Source of the DNA: an uncultured Archangium sp.
GTDB lineage: Bacteria > Myxococcota > Myxococcia > Myxococcales > Myxococcaceae
Length of the DNA stretch: 34,610 nt
Assembly: GCA_946479335.1 (NCBI GenBank)
Contig: CAMLFP010000012.1
Span: forward strand, 1-34,610
Reading direction: 5' to 3'
Shown piece after piece: positions 17,480-26,217 of this stretch. The stretch's first letter is position 1; every line of letters starts with the position of its first letter. The position numbers and the translations under genes are program-made. The notes beneath the pieces were generated by a model that saw nothing but the letters and a program-made list of their open reading frames with translations, had not been told where the DNA came from and did not search any database.

Positions 17480-20400
17480 GTGGGGCTCTCGCGCCGCCGC
17501 TGGCGACAGCTACTCGGGGCGCTCGCGATCCTGTTGATCGCGCTGGGCATTGCCCTGCGCAGCGATCGCGCTGGCGAGGCGGTGTGCCAGCAGCTCCGCG
17601 AGCGGTTGCCGGGCCTGTTGAACGCGAAGGTGGAGCTCGGGCGCTGCGCGATCGACCCGCTCACCGGCAGCGTCCGCATCTCCGGGGTGAGCGTGTGGCC
17701 CGAGGGTGCGGCGGCGCCGCTGGCGACGGCCGACGAGGCGAGCGTCGCGCTGCGCGGGCTGTTCCTCGGCGGCGTGGCGCTGCAGCAGGTCTCGTTGGTG
17801 CGGCCGCAGATCACCGTGACGGTGCCCGCCACCAGCGCGCCCAGGCCGAAGAGCACCACCTGTGTGCTGGAGCCGCTCTCGCGGCTGCGCGTCGGCCAAC
17901 TGGAGGTGCAGAACGGCGCGGTGACGGTGAACCTCCCGGAGGGCCGCGTGGTGAAGCTCGACGGGCTGTCGATCGACGCGTCGCTGGGCCGGAGGGAGGC
18001 CACGCTGCAGGTCGACGCGCGCGGCGGCGCGGTGGCGCTCGGGGGGGAACGGCCGACCCTGCGCATCGGGAGGCTGTCCCTCGAGGGCTCGATCGACCTG
18101 CTGGCGGAGCGCGCGGAGGTGCAGCGCGCGGACCTCAACGTGGAGGGCGTACGCGTCACCGCGAGCGGGCTGGTCGACGCGCTGTGCGACGCCGAGGCGC
18201 CCACGCTCGATCTCGCGGTGCAGACCTGGGTGCCCCTGGCGACCCTGCCGCGGTTGGGCGTCTCTCTCCCGGAGCCCTCGGGACAGCTGCTGGCGCACGT
18301 GCAGGTGACGGGGCGCGCGACGCAGCCCCGCGCGCAGGGCGAGGTGCAGGGCTCGCAGCTGGTCATCGGCGCCTTCACGCCGGGCGACTTCTCGGCGCGC
18401 GCGACGTTCGCGGGGCGCACCCTCACCATCGACGAGTTCTTCACGCGCGTGGGCGACAGCGGCGAGGTGCGCGTCTCGGGCGCGCTGGAGCTCACCGGGA
18501 GCCTCCCGCTCACCGCGCGCGTGGAGACGAAGGACGCGTCGCTCGCGCGGGCCCTGGCGCGCGCCGGCATCAGGGGCGCGTGGGTCGACTTCCCCGCGAG
18601 CGTGAAGGGCGTGGTGACGGGCACGCTCAAGCCGCTCGACCTCGGCGGTGACATCGACTTCCGCACCGGGCCCTTCGTGCTGGCCAACCGCGCGTACGAC
18701 GCGCCGGCGACGCAGGGCATCGACATCTTGCGCTTCAAGCAGGCGGGCGGGCGCTTCCACCTCGGCGTCAACCGCGAGGGCGTCAGCTTCGGGAACGCGG
18801 ACGTGCGCGTGGGGGTGAACGAGGCCACCCGGCTGACGGCCGACGTGAAGCTGTGGTTCGACCCGGCGCGCGGCGTGGTCGACGTCACCGCGGTGGCCAA
18901 CGCCCTCGACCTCTCCGACTTCGGCGCCATCGCGGGCCTGCCCTTCTCGGGCGTGGGCACCGCGCCGCGCGTGCAGGTGGCGGTGAAGGGCAAGCAGGTC
19001 GAGGTGGAGGCGGCGCTCTCGATGCGCGACATGAAGTTCGCGCACTACTCGCTGGGCGTGGTGCAGACGCCGGTGCGGTACAGCGGGCAGACCCTCTCGT
19101 TCCCCGCGCTGGCCGCGCAGAAGGGCCAGACGCAGTACTTCGGCGACGTGGCGCTGACCTTCGGTGAGGAGCTGCACGTCACCGGCGGCGCGCAGCTGCC
19201 CGACGGCCGCGTGGAGGACGTGGTCGATCTCCTCGCCGACCTGAGCTCCACCATGGAGAACCTGCAGGACGGCGTGTTGACGGGCCGCCTGGGCGCGGTG
19301 CTCACCGTCGACTGCCCGGTGTCGCGGCTGGAGGGCACCATCGCCGCCAACCTGCGCGACGTGCGGTACCTCGAGCGGCACCTCGGCGGCGGCGGCGTCA
19401 TCGCGCGCTTCGAGAACGGCGAGGGCATCCGGGTCGAACCGACGCAGCTCACCGGCGCGCTCGGGCAGACCTCCGTCGACGGCATGTGGAAGTTCGCGGG
19501 GCCGCTCGACTTCAGGGCGCGCATCGACGACGGCTCCATGGCGGAGCTGTTCGACCCGGGCGGCGTGAGCAAGACGCCGGTGGGCGGCACCTTCACCGCG
19601 AACGCCATCATCGGCGGCACCACCGACCTGATGCTCGTCGATGCGTTGATGCACTCGAGCGGCGTGGAGTGGAAGGCGCACGACCTCGGCGAGCTGCAGC
19701 TCACGGCGCGCGTCGAGGGCCGCGCGCTCGAAGCGAGCGGTCAGCTCTTCAACGGCCTCACCGGCGCCATCACCATGACCATGCGCGACCAGTGGCCCTT
19801 CGAGGCCTCGCTCGACGCGGAGCTGAACGACCTCTCGCCGTTCCTCCCGGCGTCGGCGTCGATGGTGGCGGGGCGCCTGCGCGGCACGGCGACGCTGCGG
19901 GGGCCGATGCGCGCGTACGAGCGCTCGAAGGGCGAGGCGGTGCTGACCGAGGTGGCGCTCTCTCGCGGCGAGGTGGCGCTGGCCAACGTGGGCGCGGTGG
20001 AGCTCGGGTACGACGACGGCGCGGTGCTGGTGAAGGCGCTCAAGCTGCGCGGCGCCACCTCCGAGCTCGAGGCGCAGGGCTCGTGGGGCCCGACGCGCGT
20101 CGACCTCAAGTCGCGCGGCAGCATCGACCTCCGCCTTGCCTCGTCGTTCATCTCGCAGCTGGAGCGCGCGCAGGGGCTCATCGACTTCACCGCGGCCTTC
20201 TCCGGCCCGGTGGAGCGCCCGTCGCTGGCCGGCTCGGCGACCATGAACGACGCGCGCTTCTCGTGGGCCGGGTACGACGTGAACTTCCGCGCGCTGTCGG
20301 GGCGCGCCGACTTCTCGGAGTCGCGGGTGCTGGTGCAGGACCTCCACGGTTTCCTGAACGAGGGGCGGGTGCGCGCGCGCGGCGACCTCCGCCTCGACGG

Positions 20401-21391
20401 CCTGCACATCAAGAGCGCGGAGGTGCAGACCGACATCGAGGACGCGACGATTCAGGTGCAGCCCGACGTGCCCGCCACCTTCACCGGCTCGCTGCTGCTC
20501 ACCACGAAAGACGCGGAGAAGTACCAGCTGCAGGGCGGGCTCGACGTCGTGAAGTTCCGCTACACGCAGCCGATGTCGCTGGAGACGCTGGTGGCGAACG
20601 CGGCGCAGAGCAGCTCGGTGCCCGACGACACGCAGCCCAACGAGTGGCTCAAGCTCGACGTCGACCTCCGCACCGCGGGCGACGTGCGCATCGAGAACGA
20701 CCTCGCGCGCGCGAAGCTGACCGGCAAGCTGCGCCTCACCGGCACCAACGTGAAGCCGGTGCTGATCGGCACGGTGGAGACGCTCGACGGCGCGCAGGCC
20801 GTCTTCCGCGGCCACAACTTCAGCATCCAGCGCGGGTTGCTGCAGTTCAACGGCCTGTGGCCCACCTTCGAGTTGGACGCGCGCAGCCAGGTGCGCGACT
20901 ACCTCATCGGCGTGAAGGCGTTCGGCCGCATTCAAGACCCCAAGGTCTCGTTCTCGTCTGACCCGGCGCTGCCCGACGCCGACATCCTCGCGTTGTTGAC
21001 GCTGGGCGTGACCTCGCGCGAGCGCCTCGACGCGTCGGCGGGCGCGGGGCTCGCGGCGGAGGCGCTGATGACGGCCTCGGGGCTCGACCAGCAGGTGCAG
21101 CGCTTCCTCCAGGAGAACGTGGGCCTCAAGGATCAGCAGGTGAAGCTGACCACCAGCTTCAACGAGTCGACCGGCTCCGCGGAGCCCGCCGTCACCTGGG
21201 AGACCAAGGTCATCAACGACAACCTCAAGGTGGGCGTGGTGCAGCCCGTCACCGGCAAGGGCACCAAGGCGCAGATCGAGTACCGCATCGACAAGAACGT
21301 CTCCGCGCGCGCGCAGTGGGACAACCAGAACCAGAACACCACCGTCGGCAACCCCGGCGTCGAGCTCCGCTTCAGGTTCGAATGGGAATGA
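17480..21391 (+). CDS. tamB: TamB-like translocation and assembly module protein
   Basis: 1303 residues from GTG 17480, with GGAAGGAG 7 bases upstream. A single N-terminal membrane anchor (about 10-27: LLGALAILLIALGIALRS) is followed by long beta-repeat periplasmic sequence of AsmA/TamB type. A C-terminal DUF490 (TamB) domain shows SFSSDPALPDADILALLTLG and TKAQIEYRIDKNVSARAQW and ends RFRFEWE. TamB-family proteins form long hydrophobic grooves bridging the inner and outer membranes and act in lipid transport or outer-membrane protein insertion. The next gene is an Omp85 protein that overlaps its 3' end, the expected tamA/tamB-like pairing in reverse order. Most of the middle has no recognisable motif. 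Confidence 0.92.
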   Translation: MGLSRRRWRQLLGALAILLIALGIALRSDRAGEAVCQQLRERLPGLLNAKVELGRCAIDPLTGSVRISGVSVWPEGAAAPLATADEASVALRGLFLGGVALQQVSLVRPQITVTVPATSAPRPKSTTCVLEPLSRLRVGQLEVQNGAVTVNLPEGRVVKLDGLSIDASLGRREATLQVDARGGAVALGGERPTLRIGRLSLEGSIDLLAERAEVQRADLNVEGVRVTASGLVDALCDAEAPTLDLAVQTWVPLATLPRLGVSLPEPSGQLLAHVQVTGRATQPRAQGEVQGSQLVIGAFTPGDFSARATFAGRTLTIDEFFTRVGDSGEVRVSGALELTGSLPLTARVETKDASLARALARAGIRGAWVDFPASVKGVVTGTLKPLDLGGDIDFRTGPFVLANRAYDAPATQGIDILRFKQAGGRFHLGVNREGVSFGNADVRVGVNEATRLTADVKLWFDPARGVVDVTAVANALDLSDFGAIAGLPFSGVGTAPRVQVAVKGKQVEVEAALSMRDMKFAHYSLGVVQTPVRYSGQTLSFPALAAQKGQTQYFGDVALTFGEELHVTGGAQLPDGRVEDVVDLLADLSSTMENLQDGVLTGRLGAVLTVDCPVSRLEGTIAANLRDVRYLERHLGGGGVIARFENGEGIRVEPTQLTGALGQTSVDGMWKFAGPLDFRARIDDGSMAELFDPGGVSKTPVGGTFTANAIIGGTTDLMLVDALMHSSGVEWKAHDLGELQLTARVEGRALEASGQLFNGLTGAITMTMRDQWPFEASLDAELNDLSPFLPASASMVAGRLRGTATLRGPMRAYERSKGEAVLTEVALSRGEVALANVGAVELGYDDGAVLVKALKLRGATSELEAQGSWGPTRVDLKSRGSIDLRLASSFISQLERAQGLIDFTAAFSGPVERPSLAGSATMNDARFSWAGYDVNFRALSGRADFSESRVLVQDLHGFLNEGRVRARGDLRLDGLHIKSAEVQTDIEDATIQVQPDVPATFTGSLLLTTKDAEKYQLQGGLDVVKFRYTQPMSLETLVANAAQSSSVPDDTQPNEWLKLDVDLRTAGDVRIENDLARAKLTGKLRLTGTNVKPVLIGTVETLDGAQAVFRGHNFSIQRGLLQFNGLWPTFELDARSQVRDYLIGVKAFGRIQDPKVSFSSDPALPDADILALLTLGVTSRERLDASAGAGLAAEALMTASGLDQQVQRFLQENVGLKDQQVKLTTSFNESTGSAEPAVTWETKVINDNLKVGVVQPVTGKGTKAQIEYRIDKNVSARAQWDNQNQNTTVGNPGVELRFRFEWE

Positions 21392-24300
21392 CGTGGCTCG
21401 CGCTGGCGCTGCTGACGCAGGCGCCGGTGATGACAAGCGAAGCGCCGCTCATCTCCAGCGTGGAGGTGCGGCTGCCCGTCGGCGCCGACCCGCGCTTGAT
21501 GGACCGCGTGCCCCAGCTGGTGACGCTGCGAAAGGGCCAGCCGCTCTCGCGCCGCGCGGTGGAGCGCACCATCGAGTCGCTCTTCGCCACCCTGCGCTTC
21601 GCCGACATCGAGGTGCGCGAGAAGGACGCCGAGGGCGGCGTCACCGTCATCATCGTGCTCACGCCCCGCCAGAACGTCGGCAGCGTGTTCCTCGAGGGCA
21701 ACCGCGCGCTGTCGAAGAGCGACGTGCTGGCGGTGACCAAGCTCGAGGCGGGCTCGGAGTACTGGCCCGAGCGGCTGGAGCGCGCCGCCGAAGACGTGCG
21801 CACGCTGTACCGGCGCCGCGGCTACGCCGACGTCTCGGGGCGCACCGAGGCCACGGTGGTCGACGGCGTGCTGGTGGTGGGCTTCGTGGTCGACGAGGGC
21901 GAGCCGACGCGGCTGCGCACCGTGGGGTTCGAGGGCGAGCCGGGCATCTCGCCGCGGCGGCTGGAGGAGACGCTGGGGTTGTCGGCGGTGGATGTCGCCG
22001 ACCTGACCTTCGCGGAGGAGGGCGTGGAGCGCATTCGCGCGGTGCTGCGCCAGGAGCGCTTCTACCGGGCGCGCGTGGAGGCGCCGCGGCTGAGCGACGA
22101 CGGCGACCTGGTGGTGCCCCTCGTGTCGGGCCCGAAGTACGACGTGGTCTTCAGCGGCAACCGCGCGTTGAGCGACGCGGCGCTGCTGGCGTTGCTGGCC
22201 TACGACGGAGAGGAGACGCTCGACAGCGTGCTCGCGGCGCGGCTCGCGCAGCGCATCGAGCGCTTCTACCTGTACCGCGGGTTCCACGACGTGAAGGTGA
22301 CCGCCTCGGAGGTGCACAAGCCGGGCACGCGCGACGCGGCGCTGGGCTTCGTCATCGAAGAAGGCAGCCCGCTGCGCGTCACCGACGTGCGCTTCGAGGG
22401 CGCGAAGCGGCTGTCTCCCGAAGAGCTGCGGTCGGTGTTGGCGACGGTGGTGGAGAAGGCGACGCCGACCGCCGCCTTCCGCGTGCATGGCACCGGTGAC
22501 CCGACCGAGACCGCGGGCCGCGTGGCGCCGGAGTTCGCGCAGTCACTGCCCGCGCCGCCGGGTGACACGGTACTGGTGGAGGACGCGTGGCGCGACGCGA
22601 CCCGCGCGATGGCCGCGCTCTACCGCGAGCACGGCTACATGCGCGCGAAGGTGGTGTTCGAGGGCGCCGAGACGAGCCACGGGCGCGGCGCCGCGCGCTT
22701 CGTCATCGAGGAGGGCCCGCGCGCGCGGTACCGCGAGGTCACGCTGGAGGGCGCGCCGCGGGGCTTCAGCTCCGGCGCGGCGAAGACGCTGGTGCGCGGC
22801 AACGTGTTGAGCACGGCGGCGATCTCCAACGTGGAGCGCGAGGTGCTGCGCGAGCTGGGACGCGTCGGCTACCTGTTCGCGACGCTGAAGTCGTCGTTCA
22901 CGCTCGACGAGAGCGGCACCCAGGCCGACGTGAAGTTCGAGGTCGAGCCGGGGCCCCAGGCGCGCGTGCGCGCGGTCATCACCGTCGGGCAGGTGCGCAC
23001 GGTGGAGCAGGTCATCCTCGCGCAGGCCACCATGAAGGAGGGCGAGCCGCTCGACGCGGAGTCGCTGTACTCGACGCAGGCCAACCTGCAGGCGCTCAAC
23101 ATCTTCCGCACGGTGCAGGTGGAGATGCTGGCGCCCGACCGCCCCGAGGAGCTCAAGACGGTCATCATCCGCGTGAAGGAGAAGCCGCGCGCCACGCTCG
23201 ACCCGTCGTTCGGCTACTTCTTCGCCGACGGCGCGCGCGTGGCGGTCGAGGGCAGCGTGCCCAACATCGGCGGCCGCGCCATCACGCTGACCGGGCGCGG
23301 GCAGTTGAACCTCTTCTTCTTCTCGTACCCCGCGCTGAGCCGGCAGATCGACCTCTCGGGGCTCGAGCTGTGGCAGCAGCTCGGCGGGCGCCTCAACGTC
23401 TCGCTCGACGCGCCGAGCCTCTTGCCCGGGCAGATCGGCCTGCGCTTCGACGCGGTGCTGGAGCGCGTGTTCCGCCCGCAGTTCCGCTTCACGCGCGTGG
23501 CCGGCGGCCCGACGGCGAACTGGAGCCACAGCTTCGACGTGCCGCTGGTCGACTGGCTCAAGCCCAAGCTCTCGCTGGCGCTGCAGTACGAGGTGGAGTG
23601 GACGTCGGTCGAGCGCGTGGGCAACGCGCTGACGGCGGTGCCGCCCACCAGCCTCGCCGACCAGGAGCGCCTCCGCTTTCTCTTCGGGCAGTACGCGCTG
23701 CACAGCGTGCGCTTCTCGCCGGCGCTCGATCTGCGTGACAGCGCGCTGGTGCCGCACAAAGGCCTACTGCTGCAGGGGAGCTCCGAGCTGACCGGCGCGC
23801 TCTCGGCCATCGACGAGTCGGGCAACCCGGTGCGCGTGAACTTCTTCAAGCTGGCGGGGCAGGTGACTGGCTACATCCCCTTCGGGAAGCGCGTGGTGCT
23901 GGCGCTCTCGGCGCGCGGGGGGAAGATCTTCCCGCTCCAGTCGGGCTCGGTGACGCCGCCGGTGCGCCGCTTCTTCCTCGGGGGCGCGACCAGCGTGCGC
24001 GGCTTCAACGAAGATCAGCTCATCGCCGAAGACGTGCGCGCGCGGTACCGCGAGGAGGTGCGCGACTGCCAGGTGGTGGCCACCAAGGACGGCTGCTCCT
24101 CGGCGGCGAAGACCATCATCGCGGGGCGGCAGGTGCCGTCGCAGGGCGGCGAGCTCTTCGCGGTCTTCAAGTCGGAGCTGCGCGTGCCGGCCTTCAGCGT
24201 CTTCGACCTCGGGCTGTTCTTCGAGGCGGGCAACCTGTGGCTCGCCGCGCCGCAGGCCTTCACCTTGCGGCCGGTGGTGGGCGCGGGCGTGCGCTACGTG

Positions 24301-24405
24301 ACGCCCATCGGGCCGCTGGCGCTCGACGTGGGCTTCAACCTCACGCCCGACGTGGCTATCAACGAGCCGCGCGCGGTGGTGCACTTCAACATCGGCGGCT
24401 TCTGA
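21382..24405 (+). CDS. Omp85 outer-membrane assembly protein (BamA/TamA family) with about seven POTRA domains
   Basis: 1007 residues. ATG 21382 is used (short signal MGMTWLALALLTQA); ATG 21388 gives a classic ATGA overlap with tamB and is equally possible. I count seven POTRA units, seen as beta-alpha-alpha-beta blocks that begin near ISSVEVRLP, NVGSVFLEGNRAL, LRTVGFEGEPG, YDVVFSGNRAL, VTDVRFEGAK, YREVTLEGAP and VRAVITVGQV. The C-terminal 16-stranded barrel contains GGATSVRGFNED, the VRGF motif of Omp85 proteins, and ends in a Phe (HFNIGGF). It inserts beta-barrel proteins in the outer membrane or partners TamB. E. coli BamA has five POTRAs and TamA three, so this is a long form. Adjacent to tamB and convergent with the nrsF-like gene, only 3 bases apart. 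Confidence 0.92.
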   Translation: MGMTWLALALLTQAPVMTSEAPLISSVEVRLPVGADPRLMDRVPQLVTLRKGQPLSRRAVERTIESLFATLRFADIEVREKDAEGGVTVIIVLTPRQNVGSVFLEGNRALSKSDVLAVTKLEAGSEYWPERLERAAEDVRTLYRRRGYADVSGRTEATVVDGVLVVGFVVDEGEPTRLRTVGFEGEPGISPRRLEETLGLSAVDVADLTFAEEGVERIRAVLRQERFYRARVEAPRLSDDGDLVVPLVSGPKYDVVFSGNRALSDAALLALLAYDGEETLDSVLAARLAQRIERFYLYRGFHDVKVTASEVHKPGTRDAALGFVIEEGSPLRVTDVRFEGAKRLSPEELRSVLATVVEKATPTAAFRVHGTGDPTETAGRVAPEFAQSLPAPPGDTVLVEDAWRDATRAMAALYREHGYMRAKVVFEGAETSHGRGAARFVIEEGPRARYREVTLEGAPRGFSSGAAKTLVRGNVLSTAAISNVEREVLRELGRVGYLFATLKSSFTLDESGTQADVKFEVEPGPQARVRAVITVGQVRTVEQVILAQATMKEGEPLDAESLYSTQANLQALNIFRTVQVEMLAPDRPEELKTVIIRVKEKPRATLDPSFGYFFADGARVAVEGSVPNIGGRAITLTGRGQLNLFFFSYPALSRQIDLSGLELWQQLGGRLNVSLDAPSLLPGQIGLRFDAVLERVFRPQFRFTRVAGGPTANWSHSFDVPLVDWLKPKLSLALQYEVEWTSVERVGNALTAVPPTSLADQERLRFLFGQYALHSVRFSPALDLRDSALVPHKGLLLQGSSELTGALSAIDESGNPVRVNFFKLAGQVTGYIPFGKRVVLALSARGGKIFPLQSGSVTPPVRRFFLGGATSVRGFNEDQLIAEDVRARYREEVRDCQVVATKDGCSSAAKTIIAGRQVPSQGGELFAVFKSELRVPAFSVFDLGLFFEAGNLWLAAPQAFTLRPVVGAGVRYVTPIGPLALDVGFNLTPDVAINEPRAVVHFNIGGF

Positions 24406-24408
24406 GCT

Positions 24409-25047
24409 TCAGGCCCGCGTAGGCGCGACGTCGAGCGCGCGCCGGCCCCACAGTGCGCCGACGGCGATCAACACCGCCAGCGGTAGCGCGTGACCCACCA
24501 GCGCGTGCGGGAGGTTCACCAGCGGGCACCACAGCTCCACCAGCACGCCGCTCCACGCGCCGATGACCGCGCCGACCGCCGCGCCGAGCTGCCCCGGGCC
24601 ACGCGGCTCCAGCCCGCGCCGCAGCACCATGAACGCGCTCAGGGGCAGCGCCGCCATCGCGAGGGTGTACGTGAGGCAGCGCCACCCGACGCGCGAGAAG
24701 GGCTCCACGTAGCGGCCATCGAAGAGGTGCATCCACCCCAGCAGCACGAACGGCGCCGCGAGCGCGAGCGCTGCCAGCCACCGCGGCGGGCGCCCCAACG
24801 TCGAGGGGCGTCGCAGCACCAGCACCGTCAGCGCGATGGCGAAGAGCGTCCACCCGCCGCTCAACAGCACCGTGTATTCGAGCGGCCGGCCCGCGGAGTG
24901 CTGGACGCCCCCGGCGAGCACGAAGATGGCGAGCGCGACGGCCACCGAGAGCGCCACGGCCCGGCGGCCGCGCGTCGAGACCTCGGCGCGGGTGGGCGCA
25001 GGCTGCCGCGCGACTGCGGCGAGGAGTTGCTGGCGTGGTGTGCTCAT
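24409..25047 (-). CDS. NrsF/DUF1109-like anti-sigma factor
   Basis: 212 residues starting at the ATG whose complement lies at 25045-25047, overlapping the sigma stop (ATGA). Six hydrophobic segments (about 29-47, 56-76, 88-107, 122-140, 150-172, 183-202) make up nearly the whole protein. The pattern CLTYTL in the fourth, ELWCPL in the fifth and a final LWGRRALDV matches the DUF1109/NrsF family, which sequesters an ECF sigma factor at the membrane (NrsF of Caulobacter SigF). There is no ASD/zinc anti-sigma motif. It lies downstream of an ECF sigma gene in the same orientation, as expected for a regulated pair. The signal sensed is unknown. Confidence 0.82.
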   Translation of the reverse strand: MSTPRQQLLAAVARQPAPTRAEVSTRGRRAVALSVAVALAIFVLAGGVQHSAGRPLEYTVLLSGGWTLFAIALTVLVLRRPSTLGRPPRWLAALALAAPFVLLGWMHLFDGRYVEPFSRVGWRCLTYTLAMAALPLSAFMVLRRGLEPRGPGQLGAAVGAVIGAWSGVLVELWCPLVNLPHALVGHALPLAVLIAVGALWGRRALDVAPTRA

Positions 25048-25673
25048 CGCGACCTGCTCCGTTTCGTCTCGGCCCCTGGCTCGCCCAACACGGTGCGCAG
25101 CGCCTCGTAGGCGCGGTGGGCGCGCAGCTTCACGGCGCCGATGCTGGTGCCCAACACCTCCGCGGCCTGCGCCATCGAGAGCCCCTCGTCGCGCACCAGC
25201 ACCCACGCCGTGCGCTGCGGCTCCGAGAGGCGCGCGAGCTCCTGCGCCAGGCGTTGGGCGAGCTGCTGTGTCGCCACCACGTCGTCGGGCGCCGCCGCGC
25301 CGATCTCCGCGCGCGCCTCGAGGGCCGACACCTCGGGCTCGGCCAGCTCGAAGCGGTGCTGGTGGCGGGCCCGCCGCTGGTCGTCGATCAGCAATCGCCG
25401 GCCGATGGCGAACGCCCAGGGCAGCACGTCGGCGCCGCGGGTGAAGTGGGCACGGGCGCGGTGCATGTTCAGCAGGGTCTGTTGCACGAGGTCCTCCGCG
25501 CGCGCGCGATCGCGGAGGTGCCGCGTGAAGTACGCCAGCAGCCGCGGAGACAGCAGGTCATACACCTCGCCAAAGGCCGCGGCGTCACCGTCGGCGTGGC
25601 GGTCCATCGCGGCGCTGAGCGCACGGCGGCGTGCCGCGTCGTCGTCGGGAAACTCCGCGCCTGCGTATGCCAC
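25044..25673 (-). CDS. ECF-type RNA polymerase sigma factor
   Basis: 209 residues from a GTG start at 25673; an internal Met at residue 23 is the alternative. Sigma region 2 (about 30-95) includes YDLLSPRLLAYFTRHLRDRA, EDLVQQTLLNMHRAR and the RRLLIDDQRR helix. Region 4 (about 140-195) includes LSEPQRTAWVLVRDEGLSM and the DNA-binding helix-turn-helix AEVLGTSIGAVKLRAHRAYE. There is no C-terminal extension of the ECF41 type. It would direct RNA polymerase to a stress-type promoter, and is probably held inactive by the NrsF-like protein encoded next, whose start overlaps its stop. A promoter-like motif at 25719-25693 precedes it. Confidence 0.9.
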   Translation of the reverse strand: MAYAGAEFPDDDAARRRALSAAMDRHADGDAAAFGEVYDLLSPRLLAYFTRHLRDRARAEDLVQQTLLNMHRARAHFTRGADVLPWAFAIGRRLLIDDQRRARHQHRFELAEPEVSALEARAEIGAAAPDDVVATQQLAQRLAQELARLSEPQRTAWVLVRDEGLSMAQAAEVLGTSIGAVKLRAHRAYEALRTVLGEPGAETKRSRSR

Positions 25674-25692
25674 CGGCTCACCCCCAGCGCCG

Positions 25693-25719
25693 AATACGGG
25701 GCAGTGTAGCGCCGGTTAC
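25693..25719 (-). promoter_or_regulatory. ECF-type promoter-like motif before the sigma gene
   Basis: On the minus strand GTAACC (25719-25714) is followed, after exactly 15 bases, by CGTATT (25698-25693). The same pair with the same spacing occurs at 26100-26075. The -35-like box contains the TAA stop codon of the small lipoprotein gene. The GTG start at 25673 is 20 bases from the -10-like box. This supports autoregulation by the encoded ECF sigma factor, but is inferred from the duplication. Confidence 0.6.
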
Positions 25720-26063
25720 GGTGGGCTCGTGGGTGGGGTGATTTGCCCATATTCAGAGACCTGCGGAGGCTCGGCCTCGAGGGCCACCAGCGGGTCGTGC
25801 GCGAGGGTGCGGGCGTCGAAGGCGCCGCGCCACTGGCGGCCACCCTGGGCGAACTGCACGGCGCAGCGACCGCGGTCGCAGGCCACGTGCAGCGCGTCGA
25901 CGCGGCCGGAGCAGGGGACGCGCCACAGGCGATGCGGTTCGGTCGCGGAGTTGGTGGCGGCCCACACCACGCCGCCGCTGACGCGCAGGTGCGCGCGCGT
26001 GCAGGTCGACGCGCAGCCGGCGCTCCAACTGCACACCCCGATGAGGACGAACGCGCGGACCAT
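25716..26063 (-). CDS. Small Cys-rich lipoprotein, function unknown
   Basis: 115 residues. The N-terminus MVRAFVLIGVCSWSAGC has a signal peptide with a lipobox (SAGC, Cys17). The mature part has five further cysteines in addition to Cys11 in the signal peptide (for example STCTR, RVPCSG and HVACDRGRC), which suggests disulfides. It ends in a Pro/Thr-rich tail. No family was recognised. The reading frame, signal peptide and matching promoter motif (26100-26075) argue it is real, although no clear ribosome site is visible; with that promoter the leader would be only about five bases. Its stop codon TAA is inside the -35-like box of the sigma gene. It could be a target or partner of the sigma/NrsF pair. 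Confidence 0.6.
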   Translation of the reverse strand: MVRAFVLIGVCSWSAGCASTCTRAHLRVSGGVVWAATNSATEPHRLWRVPCSGRVDALHVACDRGRCAVQFAQGGRQWRGAFDARTLAHDPLVALEAEPPQVSEYGQITPPTSPP

Positions 26064-26074
26064 GACGCTGGCGA

Positions 26075-26100
26075 GTACGCGGCGCCCGGCGGTTGGTTAC
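26075..26100 (-). promoter_or_regulatory. ECF-type promoter-like motif before the small lipoprotein
   Basis: On the minus strand GTAACC (26100-26095), 15 bases, then CGTAC (26079-26075); the same arrangement as before the sigma gene. The gene start at 26063 is 11 bases from the -10-like box, so a transcript from here would be almost leaderless. Confidence 0.55.
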
Positions 26101-26217
26101 GCACGAAAAAATTGCGCGTCACTTGAACGCGCGCGGCCCGCGAGAAAGTGCGTGCGTCTGTCGCGTGAGTGGCCGATTTTTCGCCCCGCAGTTCACCCAA
26201 CAACCAAGGAGCAACAC

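Noticed and set aside
16054..19032. A 992-codon open frame on the minus strand spanning the end of the sgmX-like gene, the ATPase and part of tamB
   Set aside because: It crosses several well-supported plus-strand genes and has Ser/Arg/Pro-biased composition without motifs.
17510..21436. A 1308-codon open frame on the minus strand opposite tamB
   Set aside because: Its translation is dominated by Arg/His/Ala/Leu, as expected from the complement of GC-rich coding sequence. The plus strand has clear TamB features, so this is a shadow.
25141..26217. A long plus-strand frame running into the lipoprotein gene at 26218
   Set aside because: Upstream of 26218 it is a shadow of the minus-strand sigma gene. 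The Shine-Dalgarno and signal peptide place the true start at TTG 26218.
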